From NCBI RefSeq assembly GCF_901709675.1, contig NC_051095.1, positions 27,055,456 to 27,119,455 of the forward strand: a DNA stretch of 64,000 nucleotides, written 5' to 3'. The notes under the pieces are model-generated. The model did not search any database. It was given only the letters and a program-made list of their open reading frames with translations, and was not told the origin of the DNA. The DNA is from Syngnathus acus. Its lineage: Eukaryota > Chordata > Actinopteri > Syngnathiformes > Syngnathidae. Of the stretch, positions 43,855 to 54,892 are shown one piece after another; the stretch's first letter is position 1; each line of letters starts with the position of its first letter. Position numbers and translations under genes: made by a program.

Positions 43855-44653
43855 CCGTAATTTTCAGACTATAAGTCGCGGTTTTTTCATAGTTTGGGTG
43901 GGGGGGGCGACTTATACTGAGGAGCGACTTATGTGAATTTTTTCAAAACTTTCCCTAAAAAAAAAAAAAAAGAAACCGCGATGTAGACTGTAATTTGAAT
44001 TTCAAGTGACGTCAGCAGCGCGGCGCGGCGCGGCGTGGCGCGGCGCGGCGGTTGTTTACAAAAAGGACAAAGATTCTATCACGGGATGACGAAGATGACG
44101 AAGGGCCCCACGTACTACCGGCATCATTAGCGGCTTTGTTTGTAAGTGACACGGAGGACGAAGAGTTTGAAGGATTTAATGATTTGGAGTGACACAGAAG
44201 GTTTGAAAAACTATTCTGGCTTTTACGCACGCCCGGTCCTACTCTACGGAGCTCTCTTTCACATCCGTGGATGGAAGTCGGGTGCCGGCGCTCGGCCGGG
44301 TGGCTGTCCGGGGACGGTGGATGGGGCTCGGACATGGATTTTACGCACGCCCGGTCCTACTCTACGGAGCTCTCTTTCACCTCCGTGGATGGAAGTCGAG
44401 AGCCGGTGCTCGGCCGGGTGGCTGTCCGGGGACGGTGGATGGGGCTCGGACATGGCTTTTACGCACGCTCGGTCCTATTCTATGGAGCTCTTTCCACCTC
44501 CGTGGCTGGAAGTGCCACCTCCGGGGGTGGAAGTCCACGCCGCCACACGCCTGGAAGTCGACGCCGGTGCTTGGGGCCGTGTGGCGGTGAACTATTTGTT
44601 ATAGTTACATATTTGATGCATTTCATTTCGTGTAGGAACTTGTATATATTTTT
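43855..44653. mobile_element. pogo-like element P5, left part
   Basis: TA then CCGTAATTTTCAGACTATAA; the internal order is the reverse of P3. It holds three units of the 118-bp repeat (ACGCACGC at 44225, 44343 and 44461). A Rex1-like LINE interrupts it at 44654; it resumes at about 47229-47640 and again at 48764-48924. Confidence 0.85.
44213..44520. repeat. 118-bp tandem repeat inside P5
   Basis: Three units in reverse orientation to those at 22640-22950, same 118-bp period. GC-rich, with CGGCCGGGTGGCTGTCC in each full unit. Confidence 0.93.
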
Positions 44654-47228
44654 GTCAAAGTCAAAGTCAAAGTCTGCTTTATTGTCAACCTCTTCACATG
44701 CCAAGACACACAAAGAAATCGAAATTACGTTTCCACTATCCCACGGTGACAAGACATAGTACACGACATACATACAAGCAAACAACACAAAATAAAAACA
44801 AGAAGGCACAAACAATGAATAATAAGAGTGATGAATAAATAATAAATAAACAAATAACACAATAAATAAATAAATAAGAGGAGCAAAACGGAGCAAGTGT
44901 GCATACAGCAGACAGCCAGAATATAGCGCAAAAGTACAGGACGCTACGCAGAAGGGGGGAGAGAGTTCAAGATCGTAACAGCCTGGAGTACGAAGCTGTT
45001 GGTGAGTCTGGTGGTGCGGGAGCGCAGGCTCCTGTACCTCTTCCCAGAGGGCAGAAGATCGAACAAAGAGTGAGCGGGGTGACTCACATCACTCACAATC
45101 GTGGTCGCCTTGCGGGTGAGATGGGAGGTGTAAATGTCCTTCAAGGAGGGGAGTGAAGCACCAATAATCTTACCAGCCGTGTTCACTATGCGCTGGAGGG
45201 CCTTCATGCTGTAGTCAGTGCAGCTACCACCCCAAACAGCAATACAGCTGGAGAGGACGCTCTCAATGGTGCCACGGTAAAATGTAGTCATGACGGCCGG
45301 AGGAGCACACGCTCGCCTGAGTTTCCGCAGGAAGTACAGGCGGCGCTGGGCCTTCTTCGCCAGTGATGCGGTGTTGGTGGACCAGGAGAGATCCTCACTG
45401 ATGTGCACCCCCAGGAACCTGGTGCTTCTCACTCTCTCCACCACAGCACCGTCGATGGTCAGCGGCAGGTGTCGGGTGTGACCCTTCCGGAAGTCAACAA
45501 CAATCTCCTTGGTCTTGTTGACGTTCAGCAGGAGGTTGTTGTCCTTGCACCACGTGGTCAGGTCAACCTCCAACCTGTATTGAGTCTCGTCGCCCTTGGT
45601 GATGAGACCCACCAGAGTCGTGTCGTCAGCAAATTTCACCATGCGGTTGGCGCTGTAGGTTGCAGCGCAGTCATGCGTCAGCAGGGTGAAGAGCAGCGGA
45701 CTGAGAACGCAGCCTTGGGGGGCCCCCGTGCTCAGCGTGATGCTGGCGGAGATCTTGTCGCCAACACGTACCACCTGAGGTCTCTGACTGAGGAAGTCTA
45801 GTAGCCAGTTGCAGAGGTAGGTACTGAGGCCCAGCTTGTCGAGTTTGCAGATGAGTCGTTGTGGCACAATGGTGTTGAAGGCAGAACTGAAGTCCACAAA
45901 CAGCAATCTCACATACGAGTCCCTACTCTGGTGGGTGAGGGCCGAGTGGAGGGCCGAGCAGATGGCATCCTCAGAGGACCGTTTGGCTCGGTACGCAAAC
46001 TGGGAGGGGTCTATGGTGGGGGGTAGAATGGATCTGATGTGCTCCATGACAAGCCGCTCAAAGCACTTCATGATGATGGGCGTCAGTGCCACGGGGCGGT
46101 AGTCATTGAAGCAGGACGGGGCAGGTTTCTTCGGCACAGGTACGATGGTGGCAGCCTTGAAACACGAAGGGACGACGGCTTGCTGCAGGGAAATGTTGAA
46201 GATGTCCGTGAAGACACCCGTCAGCTCCCCAGCGCAGTCCTTCAGCGCTCGACCCGGGATGTTGTCAGGGCCCGCCGCCTTACGAGTGTTGATAGCGGCA
46301 AGCGCCCCCCTCACGCTATCAGCAGAGAGGCACAGGGGCTGCTCTTGTGGAGGAGGAGGGGCCTTCAGCGGGCAAGTGCTGCTCTGAGCGTCGAAGCGAG
46401 CAAAGAAGCGATTGAGATCGTTGAGCAGACGGATGTCGCCCTCACAGCTCTGCGGCGTGGGCTTGTAGTCCGTGATGGTCTGAATGCCCTGCCAAAGGCT
46501 CCGTGCGTCCTTGCTGTCCTTGAAGTGGGCGGTAATTCTTCAAGAGAACGCCCTTTTCGCCTCCTTGATGCCCCGGGACAGGTCGGCCCTCGCTGTCCTC
46601 AAGCCAGCCTCATCCCCCGCTCTGAAGGCTTTGTCCCTGGCCCTCAGCAGCCTGAGGACAGGCCCAGTCAGCCACGGCTTCCAGTTAGCCCGAGTGACGA
46701 TGTATTTCGAGTGGGTCACATCATCAATGCACTTCACGACGTAAGAGGAAACAGAGTCAGTATACTCCTCTATATCCGTCCGATCATTGCAAGTGGCCGC
46801 CTGCTTAAACATTTCCCAGTCAGTCGAGCCAAAGCAGTCTCGAAGCACATCAGAGGCACCCTCAGGCCACACTCTAACCCGATTGCGAACCGGCCTGGAT
46901 GCTTTCACCATTTGTCTGTATGCGGGCAAAAGCATAACAGTGATATGGTCAGAAAGTCCAAGATGGGGGAGGGGGGCGGCTTTGAAAGCTCCTTTATGTG
47001 AAGAGTAGACCAGGTCCAGGAAGCTGTCACCACGTGTTGGAAAATTAACATGTTGGTGAAGCCTCGGAAAAACAGACTTCAGGTTAGCGTGATTAAAATC
47101 CCCAGCGAATATGATGAAACCGTCAGGGTGCGCCGTCTGTTGTTCACTGACCGACTGGTACAGTTCACTAAGAGCCGCGATCCTGTCGCCTTCGATGTTG
47201 GAAGGCGGGATGTATACCGCGACTAGCA
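44654..47228 (-). mobile_element. Rex1-like LINE, 5' truncated
   Basis: The (GACTTT)n tail at 44654-44672 (reverse complement) is followed upstream on the minus strand by a 3' UTR and a long ORF. The 5' end stops inside the endonuclease at about 47228, where pogo P5 sequence resumes. 25373-25515 and 31617-31735 are short copies of its 3' end. Confidence 0.9.
44944..47228 (-). pseudogene. Rex1-like endonuclease/RT, single internal stop
   Basis: One frame runs from the truncated endonuclease ([22 protein letters not shown]) through the linker ([14 protein letters not shown]) and the whole [48 protein letters not shown] (motif A), [16 protein letters not shown] (B), [13 protein letters not shown] (C), to a C-terminal region ending ILNSLPPSA. 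The only break I find is a TGA at 46540-46542, after [12 protein letters not shown]-to-TGA change could explain it. RT catalytic residues are intact, suggesting a young copy. The long plus-strand frame opposite is a shadow. Confidence 0.9.
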
Positions 47229-47640
47229 GTACAGTTCGTTAGTTATCGTTACAGTTCAGTAGTTGTTGGCTCGTTGAACTATTGTTTTGTTAAATAAAGA
47301 GCCGTTTACCAAACCCACGTCTTTCCTTGTACTTTGTTAACGCTACAATATAGTTATATACTAGATCTGTGGAATAACGACGAGGCTGACGTCAGGGCGC
47401 ACACGCGGCATTGTTGACAAAAGACGAGGAATTTGATCGATGGATTTGATGATTTGGAGTGACACAGATGGTTATTGCTTATATAATAGTTATTTGATAT
47501 ATAATTTATATATCGTGAAATGGGCCTGTGGAATATTTTGAAGTGCAAGCGCCGTCAGCGGCGCGCACCCATTGTTGACATAAAGGACGATCGATGGATT
47601 TAATGAATTGGAGTGACACAGATGGTTTTATAAACATGTA
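47229..47640. mobile_element. pogo-like element P5, middle part
   Basis: TAAATAAAGAGCCGTTTACC and AACGCTACAATATAGTTATA match P3 (22560-22620) in reverse, then GACACAGATGGTT units. It is cut at about 47640 by a LINE fragment. Confidence 0.75.
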
Positions 47641-48040
47641 AGGGTTACTTCCTAAGGGTGCTGAGGAGGCACAGCATTACACAAAGACTGCTGGTGTCCT
47701 TCTATCGCTGCTCCATTGAAAGCACTTTAACCTACTGTATATGTGTTTGGTACTCCAGCTGCACTGCTGCTCAGAGGAAAAAGCTCCAAAGGGTCATCAA
47801 CACAGCACAGAAGATCATTGGCTGCCCTCTCCCCACACTGGAAGACCTACACAGAACCCGCTGTCTCAAAAAAACACAGAACATTCTGAAGGACACTTCC
47901 CACCCTGGCCACTCCCTTTTCGAACTGTTGCCATCGGGCAGACGCTATAGGTCAATTGGGTCAAGGACTAGCAGATTCGGCAACAGTTTTTACCCTACAG
48001 CGGTAGTTGCATTGAATGCCGCTAAACGTAAATGATTATG
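47641..48040 (+). pseudogene. CR1/Rex1-like LINE C-terminal fragment
   Basis: The frame 47658-48035 encodes LLVSFYRCSIESTLTYCICVW, LQRVINTAQKIIG and SHPGHSLFELLPSGRRYRS, the region after the RT in Rex1/L2-type LINEs. It is a different subfamily from the other copies in this window. RT motifs absent. Confidence 0.8.
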
Positions 48041-48044
48041 TATG

Positions 48045-48425
48045 CGCGATTGGACCAAATTAAGCTCCCTGCGCACTGTGGTCCACTTAAATTTTGGAAA
48101 GTACATCAGGACTTTAAAAATATTTTCTAAATTTTAGCGACGGCTCTGTCACAATCATGCGACCAGCGCGGTGCAGTTGGGCGGTCGGCGACGCGCTACT
48201 GTTGCGCGTTCGGCGGTGTGCTGCAGTTGCGCGATCTGACAAAATTAAGCTCCCTGCGCACTTAGGTCGACTTAAATTTTGGAAAGTACATCAGGACTTT
48301 AAAAATATTTTCTAAATTTCAGCGATGGCTCTGTCACAATAATGCGACCAGCGCGGTTCAGTTGCGCGGTGGGCGACACGTCATGGTTGCGCGTTCGGCG
48401 CTGCGCTACAGTTGCACGATCGGAC
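48045..48425. repeat. 185-bp tandem repeat, two units
   Basis: TAAGCTCCCTGCGCAC begins at 48061 and 48246, a period of 185 bp. The units share GTACATCAGGACTTTAAAAA and CpG-rich GCGACCAGCGCGGT. Not seen elsewhere in the window. Confidence 0.85.
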
Positions 48426-48763
48426 AAATATGCGCAAATGAAAAAATGCTTAAAAAAGGCGGGTTTCTTTTGTCTTGAAACGGATTAAACATTTTTCCAT
48501 TATTTGTAATGGGAAAAATAGATTCGGAATTCGACCGATCCACTCCTCGAACCGCCTTCTGGAACGGATTGTGGTAAAAAACCAAGGTTTTTGCTATTCT
48601 TGTTAAAATCACACTTACATGTGAACTGGAAATGACAATTATAACACAGTGAAAGCCAAACTGAGCAAATTGGCTATTTCGGAAGTCTGTGTCAAACTGG
48701 TAGCCCTTTGCCTTAATCAGTACCCAGGAAGTAGCTCTCGGTTTAAGAAAGGTTGGTGACCCC
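48426..48763. mobile_element. Tigger/pogo-like terminal piece
   Basis: AACGGATTAAACATTTTTCC, TCGAACCGCCTTCTGGAACG and AAAAACCAAGGTTTTTGC read like the reverse complement of a Tigger-type end; 59737-59850 has a related AACCTTGGTTAACGAACG end. No coding sequence. Confidence 0.5.
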
Positions 48764-48924
48764 TGGTTTAGCCTGTCGTTGCTCGTTCATGTCCGTTCTT
48801 GGTGTTGGATTTTGTCGAATAAATGTCCCCCAAAATGCGACTTATACTCCGGAGCGACTTATATGGTTTTTTCACGTTATTGTGCATTTTATGGCTAATG
48901 CGACCTATATTCCGGAGCGGTCCC
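48764..48924. mobile_element. pogo-like element P5, right end
   Basis: CGACTTATACTCCGGAGCGA and CCTATATTCCGGAGCG are the subterminal repeats of the family in reverse. The outer terminus is cut off by hAT copy 4. Confidence 0.75.
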
Positions 48925-49906
48925 CAGCGGTCCCCAACCTATTTTGCGCCACAGACCGGTTATGTGTCAGATTTTTTTCGCGGACCGGCCTTTATATAAA
49001 TAAATAATACATTCATATAAATAAATAATACATTTAGAATATATAAATACGATGAAATAAAATGATACGACTGGCATAAAAAGAAATATAAACCACATAA
49101 AAATAAAACTTACCATTACGTTGAATTAGTGGGAGCACCCGAAGTGTGCTGTTGATGTCCAATCTCCTCCGCAGCTTTGTTTTGGTTGCTTTAACCGCAG
49201 AAAATCCAGCTTCACAAAGATAGGTTGTTGGAAAAGGAAGCAGGGTTTTCAGCGCTTTTGTGGCGACCATGTGCCCAAGCAGTTTTGAAGGTTTCATTGC
49301 CTCGTTAGCTAGCCTGTCGTCACATATTATGAAGAGTGGGCTTGGCGCATCAGTCACCTGTGGCGATAAATCCATATTTTCAGTAGGACTCCAGAAATGT
49401 TCTTTTAAATGCAGCTTTCCTTTTCTTAGAAGTCATTGCCTCTTCTTCTTCAGTCTCCTCATTGGGCTTTTTTCCTTTCCGAAGAAGCTTTCCAAACATC
49501 TCTGTTGCTTGATCATTTTTGCTTGCTTCGCGGGCTCGACTGGGGTGACGTGTCACGTGACCAGGACGAGCGTCTTGACCTGAATTAACCTGTGTCAAGA
49601 GACACAGATGCACTGACGGATGTAATTGGGAGAGAATCGCCAACATTTTTATATTTTTCTAAATAAATTCGTACTCATTTTTGTCAGCTTTGCGGGCTCG
49701 ACTGGGGAAACGTCACGCGACCCGGACGAGCGGCTTGACCTAAATTAATTGGTTGTCGATTTAAAAAAAATAAAAAAAAATAAAAAAAAAAAAGGAAAAG
49801 AAATTGAGATATTGTGTTTTCTTTCTGTGCGGCTTGGCGGCCCGGTACCAAGTGACCCACAGACCGGGACCGGTACCGGTCCGCGGCCCGGTGGTTTGGG
49901 ACCACC
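48925..49906 (-). mobile_element. hAT (ZBED5-like) derivative, copy 4
   Basis: Starts CAGCGGTCCCCAACC; the right end is near GTTTGGGACCAC. No matching TSD. The minus frame 49034-49375 joins part of the BED finger (LANEAMKPSKLLGHM) directly to the hAT C-terminal dimerisation segment (LCEAGFSAVKATKTKLRRR), so this copy keeps both transposase ends but not the catalytic core. Confidence 0.82.
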
Positions 49907-50149
49907 TTAATAGAGCATATAGGCAAAAAAAAAAAAAGGAAAAGAAATTTGCTTTAGCGCTGCACATGGAGTTTTTTTTTCCTCTCTCTGTCCTCTCTGT
50001 TGAGCGACAGAGAGCTTGAGTGGGTATACTGCCACTTTTGGCTATGCACTCTAAACTGGAATACATCTCTGGTTTCAATGGAGCCACAGTGACCATAATG
50101 ACAGCTTCACAATGGAGAGGGGTAACAGGTATTACGCTCGTGTCAGACT
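49907..50149. other. Short gap, no feature
   Basis: A/T-rich intron 7 sequence between a hAT and a pogo-like element. Confidence 0.5.
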
Positions 50150-50396
50150 ACACGAATGTAGCCCGATTTGTTTTGTTAAATAAAGAGCCATTTTACAAAA
50201 CCCACGTCTTTCCTGGTACTTTGTTAACATTACAATATAGTTATATACTAGATCTGTGGAATAACGACGAGGCTGACGTCAGCGGTGCGCACCCGGCATT
50301 GTTGACATAAAGGACGATCGATGGATTTAATGATTTGGAGTGACACAGATGGTTTGATATTATTGCTTATATAATAGTTATTTGATATATAATTTA

Positions 50397-52021
50397 CAGT
50401 GCCTTGCGAAAGTATTCGGCCCCCTTGAACCTTTCAACCTTTCGCCACATTTCAGGCTTCAAACATGAAGATATAAAATTTTGATTTTTTGTCAAGAATC
50501 AACAACAAGTGGGACACAATCGTGAAGTGGAACGAAATTTATTGGATAATTTAAACTTTTTTAACAAATAAAAAACTGAAAAGTGGGGCGTGCAATATTA
50601 TTCGGCCCCTTTACTTTCAGTGCAGCAAACTCACTCCAGAAGTTCAGTGAGGATCTTTGAATGATCCAATGTTGTCCTAAATGACTGATGATAAATAGAA
50701 TGCACCTGTGTGTAATCAAGTCTCCGTATAAATGTACCTGCTCTTTGATAGTCTCAGGGTTCTGTTTAAAGCGCAGAGAGGACCATGAAGACAAAGGAAC
50801 ACACCAGGCAGGTCCGAGATACTGTTGTGGAGAAGTTTAAAGCCGGATTTGGATACAAAAAGATTTCCCAAGCTTTAAACATCTCAAGGAGCGCTGTGCA
50901 AGCAATTATATTGAAATGGAAGGAGTATCAGACCACTGCAAATCTACCAAGACCCGGCCGTCCCTCCAAACTTTCATCTCAAACAAGGAGAAGACTGATC
51001 AGAGATGCAGCCAAGAGGCCCATGATCACTCTGGATGAGCTGCAGATAACTACAGCTGAGGTGGGAGTGTCTGTCCATAGGACAACAATCAGTCGTGCAC
51101 TGCACAAATCTGGCCTTTATGGAAGACTGGCAAGAAGAAAGCCATTTCTTAACGATATCCATAAAAAGTCTCGTTTAAAGTTTGCCACAAGCCACCTGGG
51201 AGACACACCAAACATGTGGAAGAAGGTGCTCTGGTCAGATGAAACCAAAATCGAACTTTTTGGCCACAATGCAAAACGATATGTTTGGCGTAAAAGCAAC
51301 ACAGCTCATCACCCTGAACACACCATCCCCACTGTCAAACATGGTGGTGGCAGCATCATGGTTTGGGCCTGCTTTTCTTCAGCAGGGACAGGGAAGATGG
51401 CTAAAATTGATGGGAAGATGGATGGAGCCAAATACAGGACCATTCTGGAAGGAAACCTGTTGGAGTCTGCAAAAGACCTGAGACTGGGACAGAGATTTAT
51501 CTTCCAACAGGACAATGATCCAAAACATAAAGCCAAATCTACAATGGAATGGTTCACAAATAGACGTATCCAGGTGTTAGAATGGCCAAGTCAAAGTCCA
51601 GACCTGAATCCAATCGAGAATCTGTGGAAAGAGCTGAAGACTGCTGTTCACAAACGCTCTCCATCCAACCTCACTGAGCTCGAGCTGTTTTGCAAGGAAG
51701 AATGGGCAAGAATTCCAGTCTCTCGATGTGCAAAACTGAGAGACATACCCCAAGCGACTTGCAGCTGTCATTGCAGCAAAAGGTGGCGCTACAAAGTATT
51801 TGCGCAAGGGGGCCGAATAATATTGCACGCCCCACTTTTTAGTTTTTCATTTGTTAAAAAAGTTTAAATTATCCAATAAATTTCGTTCCACTTCACGATT
51901 GTGTCCCACTTGTTGTTGATTCTTGACAAAAAATTACAATTTTACATCTTTATGTTTGAAGCCTGAAATGTGGCGAAATGTTGAAAGGTTCAAGGGGGCC
52001 GAATACTTTCGCAAGGCACTG
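50397..52021 (+). mobile_element. Tc1-like transposon A, copy 2, full length
   Basis: 1625 bp, TIRs of about 200 bp (CAGTGCCTTGCGAAAG... and ...CTTTCGCAAGGCACTG), TA at 50395-50396 and 52022-52023. The empty target ATATATAATTTATATATCG survives in the neighbouring repeat unit at about 52177-52195, confirming both boundaries. Confidence 0.97.
50785..51867 (+). pseudogene. Tc1-like transposase, near-complete, 3' frameshift
   Basis: ATG at 50785 opens a frame covering the paired-like HTH region (VRDTVVEKFKAGFGYKKIS, RPGRPSKLSSQTRRRL), then the DDE catalytic triad in WSDETKIELFG, FQQDNDPKHKAKS and SPDLNPIENLWKELK (spacing consistent with DD34E). The usual C-terminal end is shifted out of frame after KLRDIP, near 51748, so the last 20 or so residues are replaced by an extension into the TIR. 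The rest is uninterrupted. Copy 1 at 31749-33548 is far more damaged. Confidence 0.93.
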
Positions 52022-52595
52022 TATATATCGTTACATGGGCCTGTGGAATAATTTGAAGTGCAAGCGCCGTCAGCGGTGCGCACCTGTTGACATAAAGGAC
52101 AATCGATGGATTTAATGATTTGGAGTGACACAGATGGTTTGATAATATAATTGCTTATATAATAGTTATTTGATATATAATTTATATATCGTTATATGGG
52201 CCTGTGGAATATTTTGAAGTGCAACCGCCGTCAGCGGCGCGCACACGGCCGGCATTGTTTACATAAAGGACGATCGATGGATTTAATGAATTGGAGTGAC
52301 ACAGATGGTTTTATAAACGTGTTATTTATGTAATAGTTATTTGAATAACTCTGAATGTTACGTCAGGCCCGTTCTCAGCTCTTCGTTTGTGTTTATGTCA
52401 CGTTAGCATACCTATCATTTAGACTGTTGATGCTCATTAATGTCTGTTCTTGGTGTTGGATTTTGTCAAATAAATTTCCCCCAAAATGAGACTTATACTC
52501 CGGAGCGACTTATGTTTTTTTTCACGTTATTGTGCATTTTATGGCTAATGCGACCTATATATTCCGAAGCGACTTTTAGTCCGAAAAATACGGTA

Positions 52596-53154
52596 AATGT
52601 TTTTTCACAGTCTATTATTACCCTCTATTGGTGAACATTAGAAACTACAGTCAGTTGCTGACAGGACTATTACCATGTTATGTAAACATAATGCCTCAGT
52701 TGATATGACTCACAGGTTCTTGTCTCCCGTCTCCCCATTAGTCCAGCGCAGATGGACTAAATCTTGTAAGGAAGTACGTGAAGATTGTACGGGATCTGGT
52801 TGAACTGACTTGTAGTGTGACATATCCCCCGGTCAAGACACACAATTGCATTTATCTGTGACTGTTGTGAACAGCAAAACAGTCGTGTAGTCTCAGAAGG
52901 GCATTACTGGGCCACATTTTACTGAGTATATTATAATTGCTCCATTGTCTGACAGCAGAAACCGAAAATGTGCATATGCACAGAGATCAGAGCGCTGACT
53001 TTTTATGTAATTTTTAAACTTGTGTTTTGCCCTCCTGGGCTAGTCAGCCTTTGTGTGACAGTGTTGTGGATACTTAACCTGGCAAGACAGATTAAGGCTG
53101 TACCGCTGTTTGTGGGTAGTCACATTGATGCACATTACTGAGGTGTGGCAGACT
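52596..53154. other. Intron 7, no feature
   Basis: Probably unique intronic sequence. No coding or repeat signal recognised. Confidence 0.5.
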
Positions 53155-53156
53155 TA

Positions 53157-53774
53157 TTGTATTTTCCCTACCATAAGGCGCTTCTGATTAAAAGGCGCAA
53201 ACACACTTGTACACACTATTCTGTACTTAATCCACACATAGTGTGCACCCCATTATAGGGCGCATGCATGCTATGACTTACGGTAAAAAAACGTCACGGG
53301 AGCAAGACAGTGAGTTCAATAGTACTTTATTCTAGTATTTAATCATGTACTCACATTGTTAATCGATATTAATACACAAATCCATCAAAGTCCTCATCTT
53401 CTGTTTCCAAATTAAACAGTTGGGCAAGTTCGCCATTAAACATGCCAAGTTCCTTCTCATCATTGTCTTGTCGTCGTTACGTTGCTCTTCTGCAATGATC
53501 CTGGCTTTCCTGAAAGCTCTAATTGTGCCTCGGAAGCATGTCTCTTTGTCGATGCCATTTTAGAGGGTCCAAATGCTCTTTGCTTTGCACAAACGATAAT
53601 ATTTATTTATAAATGGCGGTAGACGTACGTACTCTACGTGTTCTGTACAGTCCTCTGATCGTTTTTTTGGGGGGATTAGGTCCACACAAAAGGCGCACCT
53701 TATTAAAAGGCGCACCGTTGTTTTTTGACAAGATTAAAGGCTTTTAAGTGCGCCTTATGGTGCGGAAAATACAG
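53157..53774. mobile_element. pogo-like MITE (CCATAAGGCGC ends), 618 bp
   Basis: TTGTATTTTCCCTACCATAA at the left and GCCTTATGGTGCGGAAAATA at the right form TIRs, with TA at 53155-53156 and 53775-53776. Its interior resembles the left part of 54893-56309 (for example TCAAAGTCCTCAT), so it is probably a deletion derivative of that pogo element. Confidence 0.85.
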
Positions 53775-54030
53775 TACTCGTACTCTGAGTCAAAGTTTTG
53801 CTCAAGCAGTGGTCGAATAATACCGGAATTAAAAGCTGTTGGCACAGTGCCAGAGGTGAATAATTAATTAATGATATGCGGGGTTGCTGGACCAAGAAGC
53901 CAAAGCGTATCACTTTCATACAGAAATTGAGTTGGACTTTACCTCATTGACTGGGTTGACATTCCCTTTAGCACAGTAACATCTAGTGATTGCATACCGC
54001 AACCCTAGTCAACCTCAGTTTGATGCAGTA

Positions 54031-54152
54031 TAGCTTCTATTTTATGCGCCTTTCAATCCAGTGCGGCGTATATATGAAATAATTTCTAAAATAAAAAATT
54101 CAATGAGGGTGTGCCTTATAATCCAGTGCGCCTTATAGTGCGAAAAATACGG
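54031..54152. mobile_element. pogo-like MITE right end
   Basis: CAGTGCGCCTTATAGTGCGA then AAAATACGG and TA. Only the right part is present. Confidence 0.65.
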
Positions 54153-54892
54153 TAAAGGTTTCTAGCAATTTCAGTTGCTGTAGCCTATTGAAGAGTCAAC
54201 CATTTACGTTTTTCCCTCTTTTCCATGAAACTGCAACATACAGACCAAACTGCTCCTGCATGGAAATTATTATTACACATTATTTCACTATGACCAACAT
54301 CACTTGTTCTTTTCCTTTCGGCTTTTCCCCTCAGGGGTTGCCACAGCAAACCATCTGTTTCCATCTCACCCTATCCTGTGAATCCTCTTCTCTCACCCCA
54401 ACTAACTTCATGTCCTCTTTCACTCCATCCATAAATCTCCTCTTTGGTCTTCCTCTTGACCTCCTGCCTGGTGGTTCCATCCTCAGCATCCTTCTACCAA
54501 TATATTCACTTTCCCTCCTCTGAACATTTCCGAACCATCCCATTCTGACCTCTCCGGCTTTATCTCCGAAGCACCTAACATGCCCTGCCCCTCTGATGCA
54601 CTCGTTTCTGATCTTATCCAACCGTGTCACTCCCAAAGAGAACCTCAGCATCTTCATCTCCTCCACCTCCATCTCCGCCTTCTGTCTTTTCCCCAGTGCC
54701 ACTGTCTCTAAACTATACAGCATCGCTGGTCTCATCACTGTCTTGTACACCTTTTCCTTCATTTTTGCTGATACTCTTTTATCACACATCACCCCTGACA
54801 CTTTTCCCCACTCGTTCAGCTCTGCTTGGATGCGCTTCTTCACCTCTTTTCCACACTGTCCATTGCTCTGGATTGTTGACCCTAAGTACTTA

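Larger units (their letters stand above)
50150..52593. mobile_element. pogo-like element P8 containing Tc1 A copy 2
   Basis: From TTGTTAAATAAAGAGCC to the terminus TAGTCCGAAAAATACGG at 52593, followed by TA. Internal units with GGAGTGACACAGATGG repeat at a spacing of about 161 bp. The left terminus is missing. A Tc1 element is inserted at 50397-52021. Confidence 0.85.

Noticed and set aside
46039-47001. 320-residue plus-strand open frame
   Set aside because: It is the antisense shadow of the Rex1-like RT/endonuclease ORF, with no domain of its own.
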